A stretch of 36,593 nt of DNA from Candidatus Woesearchaeota archaeon. GTDB taxonomy: Archaea; Nanobdellota; Nanobdellia; Woesearchaeales; ARS49. This document shows, one piece after another, positions 1 to 7,592 of the stretch; positions within the stretch are counted from its first letter, which is position 1; each line of letters begins with the position of its first letter. Position numbers and translations under genes: made by a program. The notes below the pieces were generated by a model that was given only the letters and a program-made list of their open reading frames with translations, had not been told where the DNA came from and did no database searches. Where the stretch lies: positions 1-36,593 of the forward strand of contig JAHWHB010000031.1 of assembly GCA_019323575.1 (NCBI GenBank), read 5' to 3'.

Positions 1-69
1 GCAATGAGATTCCCAAAAATGAACAAAAAGTTCAGACAAGACATAAAAAAACTGAAAAAGCTAATCTGA
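1..69 (+). CDS. 3' end of a truncated CDS, product unknown
   Basis: The frame starting at base 1 is open from the window edge and stops at TGA 67-69, giving the last 22 residues of a protein. The tail is Lys-rich (FRQDIKKLKKLI). Nothing identifies the family. The next gene has its own TATA box about 10 nt after this stop, so the two are probably separate transcription units. Confidence 0.45.
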   Translation, partial: AMRFPKMNKKFRQDIKKLKKLI

Positions 70-76
70 CAAAAAG

Positions 77-87
77 CTTTAAAAAGG
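77..87 (+). promoter_or_regulatory. TATA box of the 108-515 gene
   Basis: CTTTAAAAAGG is centred about 26 nt before the ATG at 108. This spacing would put transcription initiation at the start codon (leaderless mRNA), a pattern repeated across the window. Confidence 0.55.
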
Positions 88-107
88 CAGTTCCTTTCAA
101 AAAACAT

Positions 108-515
108 ATGGCAAAAGCATTCGACCACGAAATGGAAGAATACATAGGCGCGAGAAGACGCGCATCATTCAATGTAAAAGGATTCATACAGGAAATTCTC
201 AAAAAAATAGAGAAGAAAAGACCAAAGTTTGAACTGCACGAAGAAGTAGAGGTTTACGAGGAAGACAACAAAGCAGAAAAGCCACAAAAAGAAGGAATAC
301 TACAGAAGATATTCAAGAAAGAAGAGCCGGCAGGCGAAGAACTAATAAGAACAAAAATGCAGTTAGAAGACACAATAACAGACATAAAAGAAATATCAAA
401 AATAGCACTAAGCGCAGTAAAACAGCTACCAGACGAACAACTAAGAACCTTCAAACAATCACCAGAATTCGAAAGACTCAAAGTAGTACTAAAAAAACAC
501 GAGCTAATCAAATAA
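108..515 (+). CDS. Charged hypothetical protein, 135 aa
   Basis: Not recognised. The protein is hydrophilic, with no signal peptide, membrane segment or Cys motif. A basic N-terminal part (residues 14-40, GARRR and EKKRP) is followed by an acidic/Lys-rich linker (about 45-75). A predicted amphipathic helical region (about 80-130) contains spaced Leu/Ile residues. The start is supported by a TATA box 26 nt upstream and no competing upstream start. The stop lies inside the last codons of the convergent phospholipase D-like gene (overlap 504-515). Codon use (AGA, ATA, GGA, GCA) matches the other plus-strand genes, so it looks like a resident gene. A nucleic-acid-associated role is possible from charge alone but is not shown. 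Confidence 0.7.
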   Translation: MAKAFDHEMEEYIGARRRASFNVKGFIQEILKKIEKKRPKFELHEEVEVYEEDNKAEKPQKEGILQKIFKKEEPAGEELIRTKMQLEDTITDIKEISKIALSAVKQLPDEQLRTFKQSPEFERLKVVLKKHELIK

Positions 516-1382
516 ACGTTCAAATTCTTCTTCAAACTTAGAAGCGAGGCCTGCATCACGAACAATCAAAACATTCTCATCATTACGCTCATCAGCATTC
601 CTAGAAGGATTATGACTGCCAGTTATGACTGTGTTCCCATCGACGATAAACACCTTGTGATGAAGCTTGGCAACCTTTGAAACACCCTTCAACCTTTCAT
701 ACTCGCTATACTTGTCCTTCCTAGGATCAAACAAACCCTTAACATCAACGCCCTGCTCCTTTTTTTCAACAAGAAGACTGCCAATATCATCGTCAGTAAA
801 AGAAAAAGTCATAAAATGAATAGAACGCTCTGTTTTTTTCAGGACATCCAAGACGTGCCGCTGGCAGTCATCTTCAGGACAGAAATAAGCCTCGACAAGA
901 TTTCCGTTCAACTTAACAATGCCTGGCATAGAATCACCCTTGTGGAAGACACCGTTTGAGAGTTCATCAAACTCTGCCTTATACGCCTTGGCCAGGGTTT
1001 TGCTCTGAACAAAAACAACATTATTCGCAATAGACATTTCCTGCGCTGGGTTCCAGGAACCAGTCCAGACAAACTCATCGTCAATAATGCAGAACTTATT
1101 GTGCATCAAGCCGTTGCCAGACTCAACAACAGCGCCAGGAAAAGGATGGCTTTCGTCAACAACAAGCTTGGCATTCTTTGCTTCAAGAATGTCCAAAAAA
1201 GCAGGATTAGAATGATACAAAGCACAAAAAATAGACGTTGAGGAATTGGTCTTTTCCTCAAAAACCAGCTTGCAGTCAACCTGATCACAGAAGAAAGCCT
1301 CAACAGAGCCAGTCTCCTCAGGAACATTGGCTACAAAACCAGTAATACAGGAAGCCAGCAGCAAAAGCAAAACCCACCTCAT
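504..1382 (-). CDS. Phospholipase D-like (HKD) lipoprotein
   Basis: A 292-aa member of the PLD superfamily with both HKD half-sites: H94-x-K96-x4-D101 followed by GSWN, and H241-x-K243-x4-D248 followed by GSHN. Two half-sites in one chain form one active site in this family, so catalytic competence is expected. The N-terminus (MRWVLLLLLASC) is a lipoprotein-type signal with Cys12 as anchor, so the enzyme should face the outside. Each half carries a CxxxxC pair (C32/C37, C168/C173) that may be disulphides. Family members cleave phosphodiesters in lipids or nucleic acids; the similar short Nuc-type enzymes are nucleases, so the substrate is open. The gene lies downstream of the Lon-like protease but has its own TATA-like CTTATACTGA about 26 nt before the ATG. 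Confidence 0.85.
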   Translation of the reverse strand: MRWVLLLLLASCITGFVANVPEETGSVEAFFCDQVDCKLVFEEKTNSSTSIFCALYHSNPAFLDILEAKNAKLVVDESHPFPGAVVESGNGLMHNKFCIIDDEFVWTGSWNPAQEMSIANNVVFVQSKTLAKAYKAEFDELSNGVFHKGDSMPGIVKLNGNLVEAYFCPEDDCQRHVLDVLKKTERSIHFMTFSFTDDDIGSLLVEKKEQGVDVKGLFDPRKDKYSEYERLKGVSKVAKLHHKVFIVDGNTVITGSHNPSRNADERNDENVLIVRDAGLASKFEEEFERLFD

Positions 1383-1402
1383 AAAAGCCTTTATAAACCC
1401 CC

Positions 1403-1441
1403 TCAGTATAAGTCTTCTGTTGCCACTTTAGAGTGGTCTAA
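1403..1441 (-). promoter_or_regulatory. Promoter of the PLD-like gene with overlapping inverted repeats
   Basis: On the minus strand CTTATACTGA (1403-1412) is centred about 26 nt before the ATG at 1382. Just upstream, two perfect inverted repeats overlap and exclude each other: CCACT-TTAG-AGTGG (1423-1436) and TTAGA-GTGG-TCTAA (1428-1441). Their place directly upstream of the TATA/BRE suits a regulator site. Confidence 0.4.
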
Positions 1442-1468
1442 AAACGAAAGATTTAAATATGTCTTATA

Positions 1469-1525
1469 CTATATTAGAGTAGTAACAAGGGGTGTAAGAG
1501 GCGATGAACCCTTCTTATACCTCAT
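1469..1525 (-). CDS. Possible 18-aa peptide with a strong SD site
   Basis: On the minus strand an SD octamer GAGGTGAT lies 6 nt before an ATG at 1525. The ORF has 18 codons (MRYKKGSSPLTPLVTTLI) and ends in TAG. It follows the hairpin at the 3' end of the Lon-like gene and precedes the PLD-like gene on the same strand. The octamer equals the SD before the 7294 gene. It could be a true small protein or a leader peptide. The length is too short for composition to decide, and a plus-strand transcript may use the same DNA. Confidence 0.3.
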   Translation of the reverse strand: MRYKKGSSPLTPLVTTLI

Positions 1526-1547
1526 TTCAATATCACCTCTTTTTCCC
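1481..1547 (+). ncRNA. Candidate small plus-strand transcript ending in a T-run
   Basis: A plus-strand TATA-like ATTTAAATA (1451-1459) predicts initiation near 1481. The following sequence folds into an 11-bp stem with two G-U pairs (1489-1499 with 1513-1523, 13-nt loop). It ends in TCACCTCTTTTTCCC (1533-1547). The TCACCTC is complementary to the SD consensus. No coding potential is evident on this strand. The same 3' element recurs near 13302-13349. Confidence 0.3.
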
Positions 1548-1577
1548 TCGCAGGCGCTCGCAAGGGCGTCTGCAGGG
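1545..1577 (-). terminator. Hairpin 3' of the Lon-like gene
   Basis: CCCT(c)GCAGGCGC, loop TCGCAAGG, GCGTCTGCAGGG gives a 12-bp stem with one bulged C and one G-T pair. It starts 8 nt after the protease stop codon on the minus strand. No T-run follows on that strand, so it may stabilise or process the 3' end rather than terminate transcription by itself. Confidence 0.4.
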
Positions 1578-1584
1578 TTTAAAA

Positions 1585-3330
1585 TCACCTTCTAGAAGAA
1601 CGTCTCTTTCTGCCCTTTTTAACCACTGTTTTCCTTCTCGTCAACAAAAGCATAAACAAGCCGCCAACACCAAAACCGATAAGGAAAATATAAACTTCAG
1701 GAGGAATCACAAAAGGCTCAGAAACAGGCACTTCAGGCAGCTTTTCCTGGAAATAAATATCCAGATTAGACAACTCCAAAGCATACTCAGCAAACAACAG
1801 AGAAGAAACACGATCAAAATCCCTCAAGGAAATAGCATACTCATAATAACTATAAGCGATAATAGGGAAAAAGCCCTTTTTCTGAGCTTTAATCAATGCC
1901 TGACGGGCAACACTAAGCTTCAAATCAATAACATCATCAAAACGGTTCTCCTCAACACCCAGCAAACCAAGAACAACATCAGCCTCAGACTTAGCCTTGG
2001 CAGCAGTATACAAGCACATAATGTACTCACCCTCTTCCATCAAAGAATAAGCCTTATCAAGATCCGCCCTTGTTGAATCCAAAGCCTCAGGAATCATACT
2101 CTTAACATAATTATAACGCTCCTCAGCCTCAGACGCTTTAGCAATACATACAGATTTTAAACTATCCTCGTCAACAGTAATCACGCCAGGACTTCCGTCA
2201 AAAAACCTGGCCCAAGTAATACCAGAAAACAAACGCTCCTCAGCATAACCAACCTCAGGAGCAACATCAGTCCTATTCTTCTCCAAAAGCTCAGAAATCT
2301 TAACAAGAGAATCCTCGGCCTCGCCAACACGCTCCAAAACAGCCATGAAAGTCTGAACGTCACCCAAAGAACTAATGTTCTTAGACTCAAAAGACTCCCT
2401 TACTTTCCTGGCTTCCTGCTTTAACAATTCAGTTTTCTCAACAAGCTGCTCTTTAGTAAAATTCTGCTCCTCATACCACTCACGCTTGTAATCAACATTC
2501 GCACGGAAACAATACGAAGCAGCAGCATAATAAGCGCCCTTCTCCTGCTCCAAAGCAGCCCGCTCAGTAAAGTTCTTAGCCTGAGTAAGATTAGCTTTTG
2601 AAGGAACAGAAAAATAATCAGCAGTCCGCATACACAAATCCTCAGAAACCTCGCGCATAATACGCTGATACCTCGACTCAATCTCCAAAGAATCATTATA
2701 AACTACGTGAGGAACGCCGAGAGCATACTCAAGCGCATCACCAAGAGTAGGCATCTCCAAAACAGTAAGATTAAGCTCATTGCCATAATCAATAAGATCC
2801 ACAGTTTTGTTATCCTCTTTAAACTCCTTAGTTCCAGGAGGCAAGAAAACAGTTTTAACACTATTATTTGCAGCAGCCTCAACCTTATACTTCAGACCGC
2901 CAACAGGACCAATAATCCCGCCGCTATTAATAGTGCCAGTCATAGCCAAATCATCAGGAATAGACTTATTCAGCAGCATAGCAGCAGTAAGAAAAGTAGC
3001 AGCACTGCCAGCACTAGGACCGCCAACAATACCAGGCATCGCACGAATAGTATACAAGAAATCATACTTAGAACAATCAACATTAACCTCTTTACAGGCA
3101 ACCTGCTGGGCAAAACGCAAAGAAGCTTGAGTGGTAACTTTAGTCATAGGATAAGTCTCCAAATAAACACGCTCAGAACCAGGACGCAATTCCAAAAACA
3201 GATGAGCAACAGTGCCGCTTTTAACGCCATCCCGCTCCATCAAAGCCAGCAGAGTAATATTACCATTAGAGATGACATCATTAGCAACAACAACACTGCT
3301 CAAAAGCAGAAAAATAATCACCCATTTCAT
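1585..3330 (-). CDS. Exported membrane-anchored Lon-like (S16/COG1750) protease
   Basis: A 581-aa secreted relative of the Lon proteolytic domain without an ATPase. Residues 1-17 are a signal peptide. The GGPSAGSA segment holds the likely catalytic Ser106, and IGPVGGLKYK holds Lys149; the 43-residue spacing equals that of the Ser-Lys dyad of E. coli Lon (679/722). After the protease domain (about 20-205) comes a long helical region, then a C-terminal membrane helix (about 545-565) and a basic cytoplasmic tail. Many N-x-S/T sites suggest surface glycosylation. The family (COG1750) is typical of archaea; substrates are unknown. The TATA box (about 3351-3359) overlaps the topA stop codon and fits a leaderless start at 3330. 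It probably acts outside the membrane in protein turnover or processing. Confidence 0.88.
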   Translation of the reverse strand: MKWVIIFLLLSSVVVANDVISNGNITLLALMERDGVKSGTVAHLFLELRPGSERVYLETYPMTKVTTQASLRFAQQVACKEVNVDCSKYDFLYTIRAMPGIVGGPSAGSAATFLTAAMLLNKSIPDDLAMTGTINSGGIIGPVGGLKYKVEAAANNSVKTVFLPPGTKEFKEDNKTVDLIDYGNELNLTVLEMPTLGDALEYALGVPHVVYNDSLEIESRYQRIMREVSEDLCMRTADYFSVPSKANLTQAKNFTERAALEQEKGAYYAAASYCFRANVDYKREWYEEQNFTKEQLVEKTELLKQEARKVRESFESKNISSLGDVQTFMAVLERVGEAEDSLVKISELLEKNRTDVAPEVGYAEERLFSGITWARFFDGSPGVITVDEDSLKSVCIAKASEAEERYNYVKSMIPEALDSTRADLDKAYSLMEEGEYIMCLYTAAKAKSEADVVLGLLGVEENRFDDVIDLKLSVARQALIKAQKKGFFPIIAYSYYEYAISLRDFDRVSSLLFAEYALELSNLDIYFQEKLPEVPVSEPFVIPPEVYIFLIGFGVGGLFMLLLTRRKTVVKKGRKRRSSRR

Positions 3331-3353
3331 AAAACATAGGCTAAATCACTAAT

Positions 3354-5531
3354 TTAAGAACTTTTTGTTTGCAAACGCGCAATATTCCTGCACTTAGGGA
3401 AACGGTTGCAGGCCAAAAACCCACCATATATAGACTTACGCAAGACCATCTTTCCCTCCTTACACTTAGGACAAGGCGTCTCTTTATAATCAGGAACCTC
3501 CTTGCCAGGACAATCAAGATTAATACAGACCTCCTGAGGCCTCTTGCCCTTACGAATAATCTTCACCATAGGAAACTGGCACTTAGGACAAATATTCTTA
3601 GTAACCTCAACCATACCAGAAGAAGGAAGCTTAAAAGTAGTCTTGCAATCAGGATACTTATCACAAGCAATAAAACGACCGTACTTTCCAAACCTAAGCA
3701 TAAGAGTGCCCTTCTTGCAAACAGGACAAGCACCAACAGTAGACATAATAGTCTTAGTCTCAGAAAGAGTCTTCTTTAACTCCTCCCCAATCTTCTCCTC
3801 CTTAGACTTAAACTCAGCAAGAAGCTTAGTCAAAACATCCTTTGCCTCGCTCAAAATCTCATCACGATGCTTCTTACCCTCGCGAATAGCCTCCATATCA
3901 AGCTCAAAATGCCTAGTAAGATCCTCGTCTAAAATACCAGGAGAATACTTCTCAAGAACATCAACAGTACCCATGCCCAGCTGAGTAACAGTCAAAGACT
4001 CGCCAGTAACATAATTCCTCTTACGCAAAGTCTCAACAATCTCGGCGCGAGTAGCCTTAGTGCCAAGATTTCTCTTCTCAAGCTCACGAATCAAGCTAGC
4101 AGGAGTGTACCTCTTAGGCGGCTGGGTCTCCTCATCATGCATCACAATCTTCTTAACAGAAATATCATCTTTCTCAGCAAGCTTAGGCAATTCAGCCTCC
4201 TCAAGCTTCACATAAGGAGCATACAAGACGTGCCAGTTCTTCTCAACAGTACGAGTTCCCTTAACAATGAAAATCTCCTTATTCACATCAATACTAGCAA
4301 TAACAGTCTCCCTAACAGCAGGCTCTCCAAACACAGCCAAGAAACGCTTAACAACCAAATCATAAACCTTAGCCTTTCTGCCATCCAAGTCTCCAGGAGC
4401 AATACCAGTAGGATAAATAGCTGGGTGAGCAGGATCAGTCTTCTTGCCATTATTCGGAACAAGCTTATCTTTTTTCAACAACAAATCAACAATCTCCTTG
4501 TAATTAGACTGTTTTCCAAGACTTTTCAAGATCTTCTGATAGCCAATACCTACCGGCAACTGCTGAGAACTAGTACGAGGATAAGAAATCCAACCGCTCG
4601 TATAAAGATCCTGAGCGATTGCAAGAGTAACACTAGGATTAATGCCAAAACAACGATAAGCTTCTGTCTGCAAGCTAGTCAAATCAAAAGGAACAGGAGG
4701 GTTCTGCTTGAACCTGCCAACCTTAACACTAGCAACCTTTCCCTTCTTCTGACCCTTGACATTATCCATCACAGCAAGAGCCTTATCCTTCTCCCAAAAC
4801 TTATCAGCCTCATGCCAAGCAACAAAAGAAGAATCCTTCTTAGCCTGCAACTCAATCTTCCAATAAGGAACCGGCTTGAAAGCAGCAATATCCCGCTCGC
4901 GGTCAACAACAATCTTCAAAGCAGGACCCTGAACACGACCAGTGCTCAAAATCTGAAACATGCCGGCACTCTTAATGGCCCGAGTCAAAGCACGAGAAAG
5001 ATTAATACCATAATAAAAGTCAAGAAAATGACGAGTCTCACCAGCCTCTGCCTGGCCCCAATCAAGATGAGCAGAAGCAGAATCGTAAGCCTCAACAAGA
5101 TCATCTTTAGTCAGAGTTGAAAACTTCAAACGATGAGCATCATTACGATCACAAATAAAACGAACAATATTCAAACCAATAACCTCGCCCTCAACATCGT
5201 AGTCAGTAGCGACAGAAACAGCAGAAGCATCCTTGGCAAGCTTCTTCAAAGCATCAAAATACTTCTTCGAAAAAGCAGAAGACTTGCTAATCGCATAAGT
5301 AGGAACCCAATCAATATCAAAAACAGGATAGGCAAAACCCTTAGACTTCTTCTTCTCAGCCAGACCAAACAGGTGGCCGACAGCACAACCAACAACAATA
5401 TTCTTAGAACCACGCTTAAGCTCATAATAAGGAACAGTCTTCACAGCCTTCTTAACAGGCTTACCATCCGACAATGCCTCGGCAATGCGCTTGGCGGCAT
5501 CCGGCTTCTCAGCAACAATCAATTCATACAT
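3354..5531 (-). CDS. topA: DNA topoisomerase I (type IA)
   Basis: A 725-aa type IA topoisomerase that relaxes negatively supercoiled DNA by single-strand passage. The Toprim domain starts at the N-terminus (LIVAEKPDAAKRIAEAL) and carries the metal site ATDYDVEGE. The catalytic Tyr is Y317 in WISYPRTSS. The C-terminus has three Cys-rich ribbons: CPVC/CDKYPDC, CPKC/CINLDC and CPKC/CNRFPKC. I place the start at ATG 5531 (MYELIVAEKP), not at an in-frame ATG at 5552. The TATA box (5553-5562) sits 26 nt before 5531, so the upstream ATG lies next to the promoter and is not expected in the mRNA. It is divergent from the UbiB gene, with a perfect palindrome between the two promoters. Confidence 0.95.
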   Translation of the reverse strand: MYELIVAEKPDAAKRIAEALSDGKPVKKAVKTVPYYELKRGSKNIVVGCAVGHLFGLAEKKKSKGFAYPVFDIDWVPTYAISKSSAFSKKYFDALKKLAKDASAVSVATDYDVEGEVIGLNIVRFICDRNDAHRLKFSTLTKDDLVEAYDSASAHLDWGQAEAGETRHFLDFYYGINLSRALTRAIKSAGMFQILSTGRVQGPALKIVVDRERDIAAFKPVPYWKIELQAKKDSSFVAWHEADKFWEKDKALAVMDNVKGQKKGKVASVKVGRFKQNPPVPFDLTSLQTEAYRCFGINPSVTLAIAQDLYTSGWISYPRTSSQQLPVGIGYQKILKSLGKQSNYKEIVDLLLKKDKLVPNNGKKTDPAHPAIYPTGIAPGDLDGRKAKVYDLVVKRFLAVFGEPAVRETVIASIDVNKEIFIVKGTRTVEKNWHVLYAPYVKLEEAELPKLAEKDDISVKKIVMHDEETQPPKRYTPASLIRELEKRNLGTKATRAEIVETLRKRNYVTGESLTVTQLGMGTVDVLEKYSPGILDEDLTRHFELDMEAIREGKKHRDEILSEAKDVLTKLLAEFKSKEEKIGEELKKTLSETKTIMSTVGACPVCKKGTLMLRFGKYGRFIACDKYPDCKTTFKLPSSGMVEVTKNICPKCQFPMVKIIRKGKRPQEVCINLDCPGKEVPDYKETPCPKCKEGKMVLRKSIYGGFLACNRFPKCRNIARLQTKSS

Positions 5532-5552
5532 TTTCCTAAAAAACAAAACCAC

Positions 5553-5562
5553 TATTTAAAAA
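5553..5562 (-). promoter_or_regulatory. TATA box of topA; decides its start
   Basis: On the minus strand TTTTTAAATA lies 26-27 nt before ATG 5531. A start at 5552 would leave no room for this promoter, so the shorter protein is preferred. Confidence 0.6.
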
Positions 5563-5571
5563 GGCTTCGAT

Positions 5572-5585
5572 ACTATAATTATAGT
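5572..5585. promoter_or_regulatory. 14-bp perfect palindrome between topA and the UbiB gene
   Basis: ACTATAATTATAGT is self-complementary over 14 bp. It is upstream of the topA TATA box on one side and about 34 bp upstream of the UbiB TATA box (TTTATAAATAC, 5619-5628) on the other. It could be a shared operator. The sequence is AT-rich, so chance is possible. Confidence 0.35.
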
Positions 5586-5657
5586 GGGGGCAGGAAAATA
5601 CAATAAAATCCATAGCAATTTATAAATACCCAATAGAAATAAGTATACAGGAAAGAG

Positions 5658-7289
5658 ATGATAGAAAACGTAAAAAGAATAACATACGTAATCAGAATAC
5701 TAAACAAGCACGGACTAGGCGGAATACTAAGCACATACGGCTTCTCAATGTATCTTCCCTTATTCAAAAGAGGAGAAAAAGAGCTTCCAGCAGACCTGCC
5801 AAAAAGACTAAGACTTGCAATGGAAGAACTGGGAGGGGCATACATAAAACTAGGGCAGCTGCTAAGCCAGAGACCAGACCTAGTGCCTCCAGAATACTGC
5901 GAAGAATTCTCAAAACTCCTAGACGAGGTCCCACCAGAAAAACTAACAACAGTAGAACACACCATAGCCGAAGAATTCAAAAAACCAGCAAAAGAGGTAT
6001 TCAAACACATAGACCCTGCTCCCTTAGGAAGCGCAAGCATAGCACAAGTCCACAAAGCAAGACTAAAAACAGGAAAACCAGCAGCAGTAAAGATACAAAG
6101 ACCAGACACAGCAAAAAAATTCAAAGCAGACATAGACATAATACGCTACATAGCACAAAAACTACAGAAATACACACACAACAACATAAACATTCCACTA
6201 ATAGTAGACGAGTTTGAACAATACTCAAAAAAAGAACTAAACTTCACAATAGAGGCAAGACACATAGAGGAAATAAGCAGAACAACACCAAAAAAAATTG
6301 TCATCCCTGAGGTATATTGGACATACACGACAGAAAAAGTACTGACAATGGAATACCTAGAGGGAACAAAACTCTCTGAAACAAAAAAAGCAGACAAACA
6401 AAAAATAGCAAAAGAGGTAGTTGATGCGTTCTTCGAACAAATATTCAAAAACGGAACATTCCACGCAGACCTACACCCAGGAAACATACTGCTGCTGAAA
6501 AATGGAAAAATAGGACTCCTTGACTTCGGAATAGTAGGCCACCTCGACAAAAAAACAAGAGAACTAGGACTGAAACTCCATCTAGCAATAATAGAAAGAG
6601 ACCCAACACAAATATCAGAAGTACTCCTGTCATACGGAGAACCGTCAAGCAAAACAAACATCAAACACTTCCAAAAAGACATACAAGACGAACTGACAAC
6701 GTGGTGGGACAAGCACCCAGAACAAAGAAGAATAACAAAACTAATGCAAAACATGTTCGTACAATGCTACAAAAACCACATACAGCTACCAAGAGACACA
6801 GTATTACTCGGAAAAGGAATGGTGACAGTAGAATCAACAGCAAGAAAACTAGACCCAACATTCAACTTTGTAAAATACTCACAACCAAAAATAGAAAAAC
6901 TGCTAAAACAACAAAGAACACCAGCAAAAATCCTTGAAAGATTCACAAAAAGATCAAAACTATTCGGAGAAGCAATAACAGACCTGCCGGAAAAAACAAT
7001 AGAAGTAATGGATGCAATAAAACAAGGAAAAATAGAATTACACCTTGACGACAGAAAATTCAGGCATCTGGGCAAAGACATAAACCTATCAAGCAACAGG
7101 CTAAGCTACTCAATGATTGCAGCAGCCCTGATACTGGGAGGGGCGTGGATGACCAACATAGGGCCTAGAGTAGGAAATTACAGCATGATAAGCATGTCAA
7201 GCCTAATACTTGCAGGAATATTCATAATAGCACTCTTCATATCAATATCAAAAGAAGGAGTGCCAATATACGACAATCACGAGAGGTGA
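5658..7289 (+). CDS. ABC1/UbiB-family protein kinase-like protein
   Basis: A 543-aa member of the ABC1/ADCK/UbiB atypical kinase family. Diagnostic features are the KxGQ motif (YIKLGQLLSQRPD), the altered P-loop (PLGSASIAQVH), the VAIK-like Lys (AAVKIQRP), the catalytic loop FHADLHPGN and the metal site LLDFG. Two C-terminal membrane helices (about 485-505 and 512-532) anchor it. In bacteria and eukaryotes these proteins support quinone biosynthesis and lipid handling. No quinone gene is seen nearby, so the role here is open. The TATA box at 5619-5628 predicts a leader of under 10 nt. It is followed by a Lys-rich helical protein whose SD spans this stop codon, and then by the AAA+/VWA pair. 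Confidence 0.92.
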   Translation: MIENVKRITYVIRILNKHGLGGILSTYGFSMYLPLFKRGEKELPADLPKRLRLAMEELGGAYIKLGQLLSQRPDLVPPEYCEEFSKLLDEVPPEKLTTVEHTIAEEFKKPAKEVFKHIDPAPLGSASIAQVHKARLKTGKPAAVKIQRPDTAKKFKADIDIIRYIAQKLQKYTHNNINIPLIVDEFEQYSKKELNFTIEARHIEEISRTTPKKIVIPEVYWTYTTEKVLTMEYLEGTKLSETKKADKQKIAKEVVDAFFEQIFKNGTFHADLHPGNILLLKNGKIGLLDFGIVGHLDKKTRELGLKLHLAIIERDPTQISEVLLSYGEPSSKTNIKHFQKDIQDELTTWWDKHPEQRRITKLMQNMFVQCYKNHIQLPRDTVLLGKGMVTVESTARKLDPTFNFVKYSQPKIEKLLKQQRTPAKILERFTKRSKLFGEAITDLPEKTIEVMDAIKQGKIELHLDDRKFRHLGKDINLSSNRLSYSMIAAALILGGAWMTNIGPRVGNYSMISMSSLILAGIFIIALFISISKEGVPIYDNHER

Positions 7290-7290
7290 T
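7283..7290 (+). promoter_or_regulatory. SD octamer spanning the UbiB stop codon
   Basis: GAGGTGAT matches the archaeal SD consensus over eight bases, 3 nt before ATG 7294. It contains the TGA of the upstream gene, so translation of the two genes is probably coupled. Confidence 0.6.
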
Positions 7291-7293
7291 AAG

Positions 7294-7581
7294 ATGGCAA
7301 AAAGAATCAGAAAAGCCGTAAAAAAAGGAACTAATATAGCAATAAAAGCAAAAGAAAGATTAGAGAAAGAACTGAAAGCACTGATAAAAGCAGGACTAAT
7401 GAACAAACAGGAATCATCAAAACTTTTAAAGGCATTTGTACAAGAAATGCGGGAAGAAAAAGAAAGAATAAAGAAATTTGCTTCACAAGAAATAAAAAGA
7501 GGAATAAGCAAAGCAAAAAAACGCGCAAAACCAGCAATGAAAAGAGCAATGTCACGCTACAAAAAAACACGAAAAAGGTAA
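7294..7581 (+). CDS. Lys-rich helical protein, phasin-like
   Basis: A 95-aa strongly basic protein predicted almost wholly helical, with no membrane segment or signal. The middle (LIKAGLMNKQESSKLLKAF, then EMREEKERIKKFASQEI) resembles the pattern of small phasin/PhaI-like helical proteins: an early 'AGL' turn, an 'E/Q-x-x-K-L-L' helix and a long charged helix. Such proteins are often encoded beside ubiB in bacteria, which supports the likeness, but the homology is a visual judgement. Translation probably couples to UbiB through the SD at 7283-7290. It may be a membrane- or lipid-surface adaptor for the kinase; the basic C-terminus (KKTRKR) could equally bind nucleic acid. Confidence 0.75.
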   Translation: MAKRIRKAVKKGTNIAIKAKERLEKELKALIKAGLMNKQESSKLLKAFVQEMREEKERIKKFASQEIKRGISKAKKRAKPAMKRAMSRYKKTRKR

Positions 7582-7592
7582 ATTAAAAGAAA

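Noticed and set aside
1504..2076. Plus-strand frame of 190 codons starting in the anti-SD element
   Set aside because: Mostly antisense to the Lon-like protease; the product is Arg/Asn/Thr-rich with no recognisable fold.
5532..5552. Upstream ATG of topA
   Set aside because: It lies immediately next to the TATA box, upstream of the predicted initiation site; the conserved N-terminus begins at 5531.
4137..5606. Plus-strand open frames across topA
   Set aside because: Low-complexity antisense shadows of a clear topoisomerase; no promoter in the right place.
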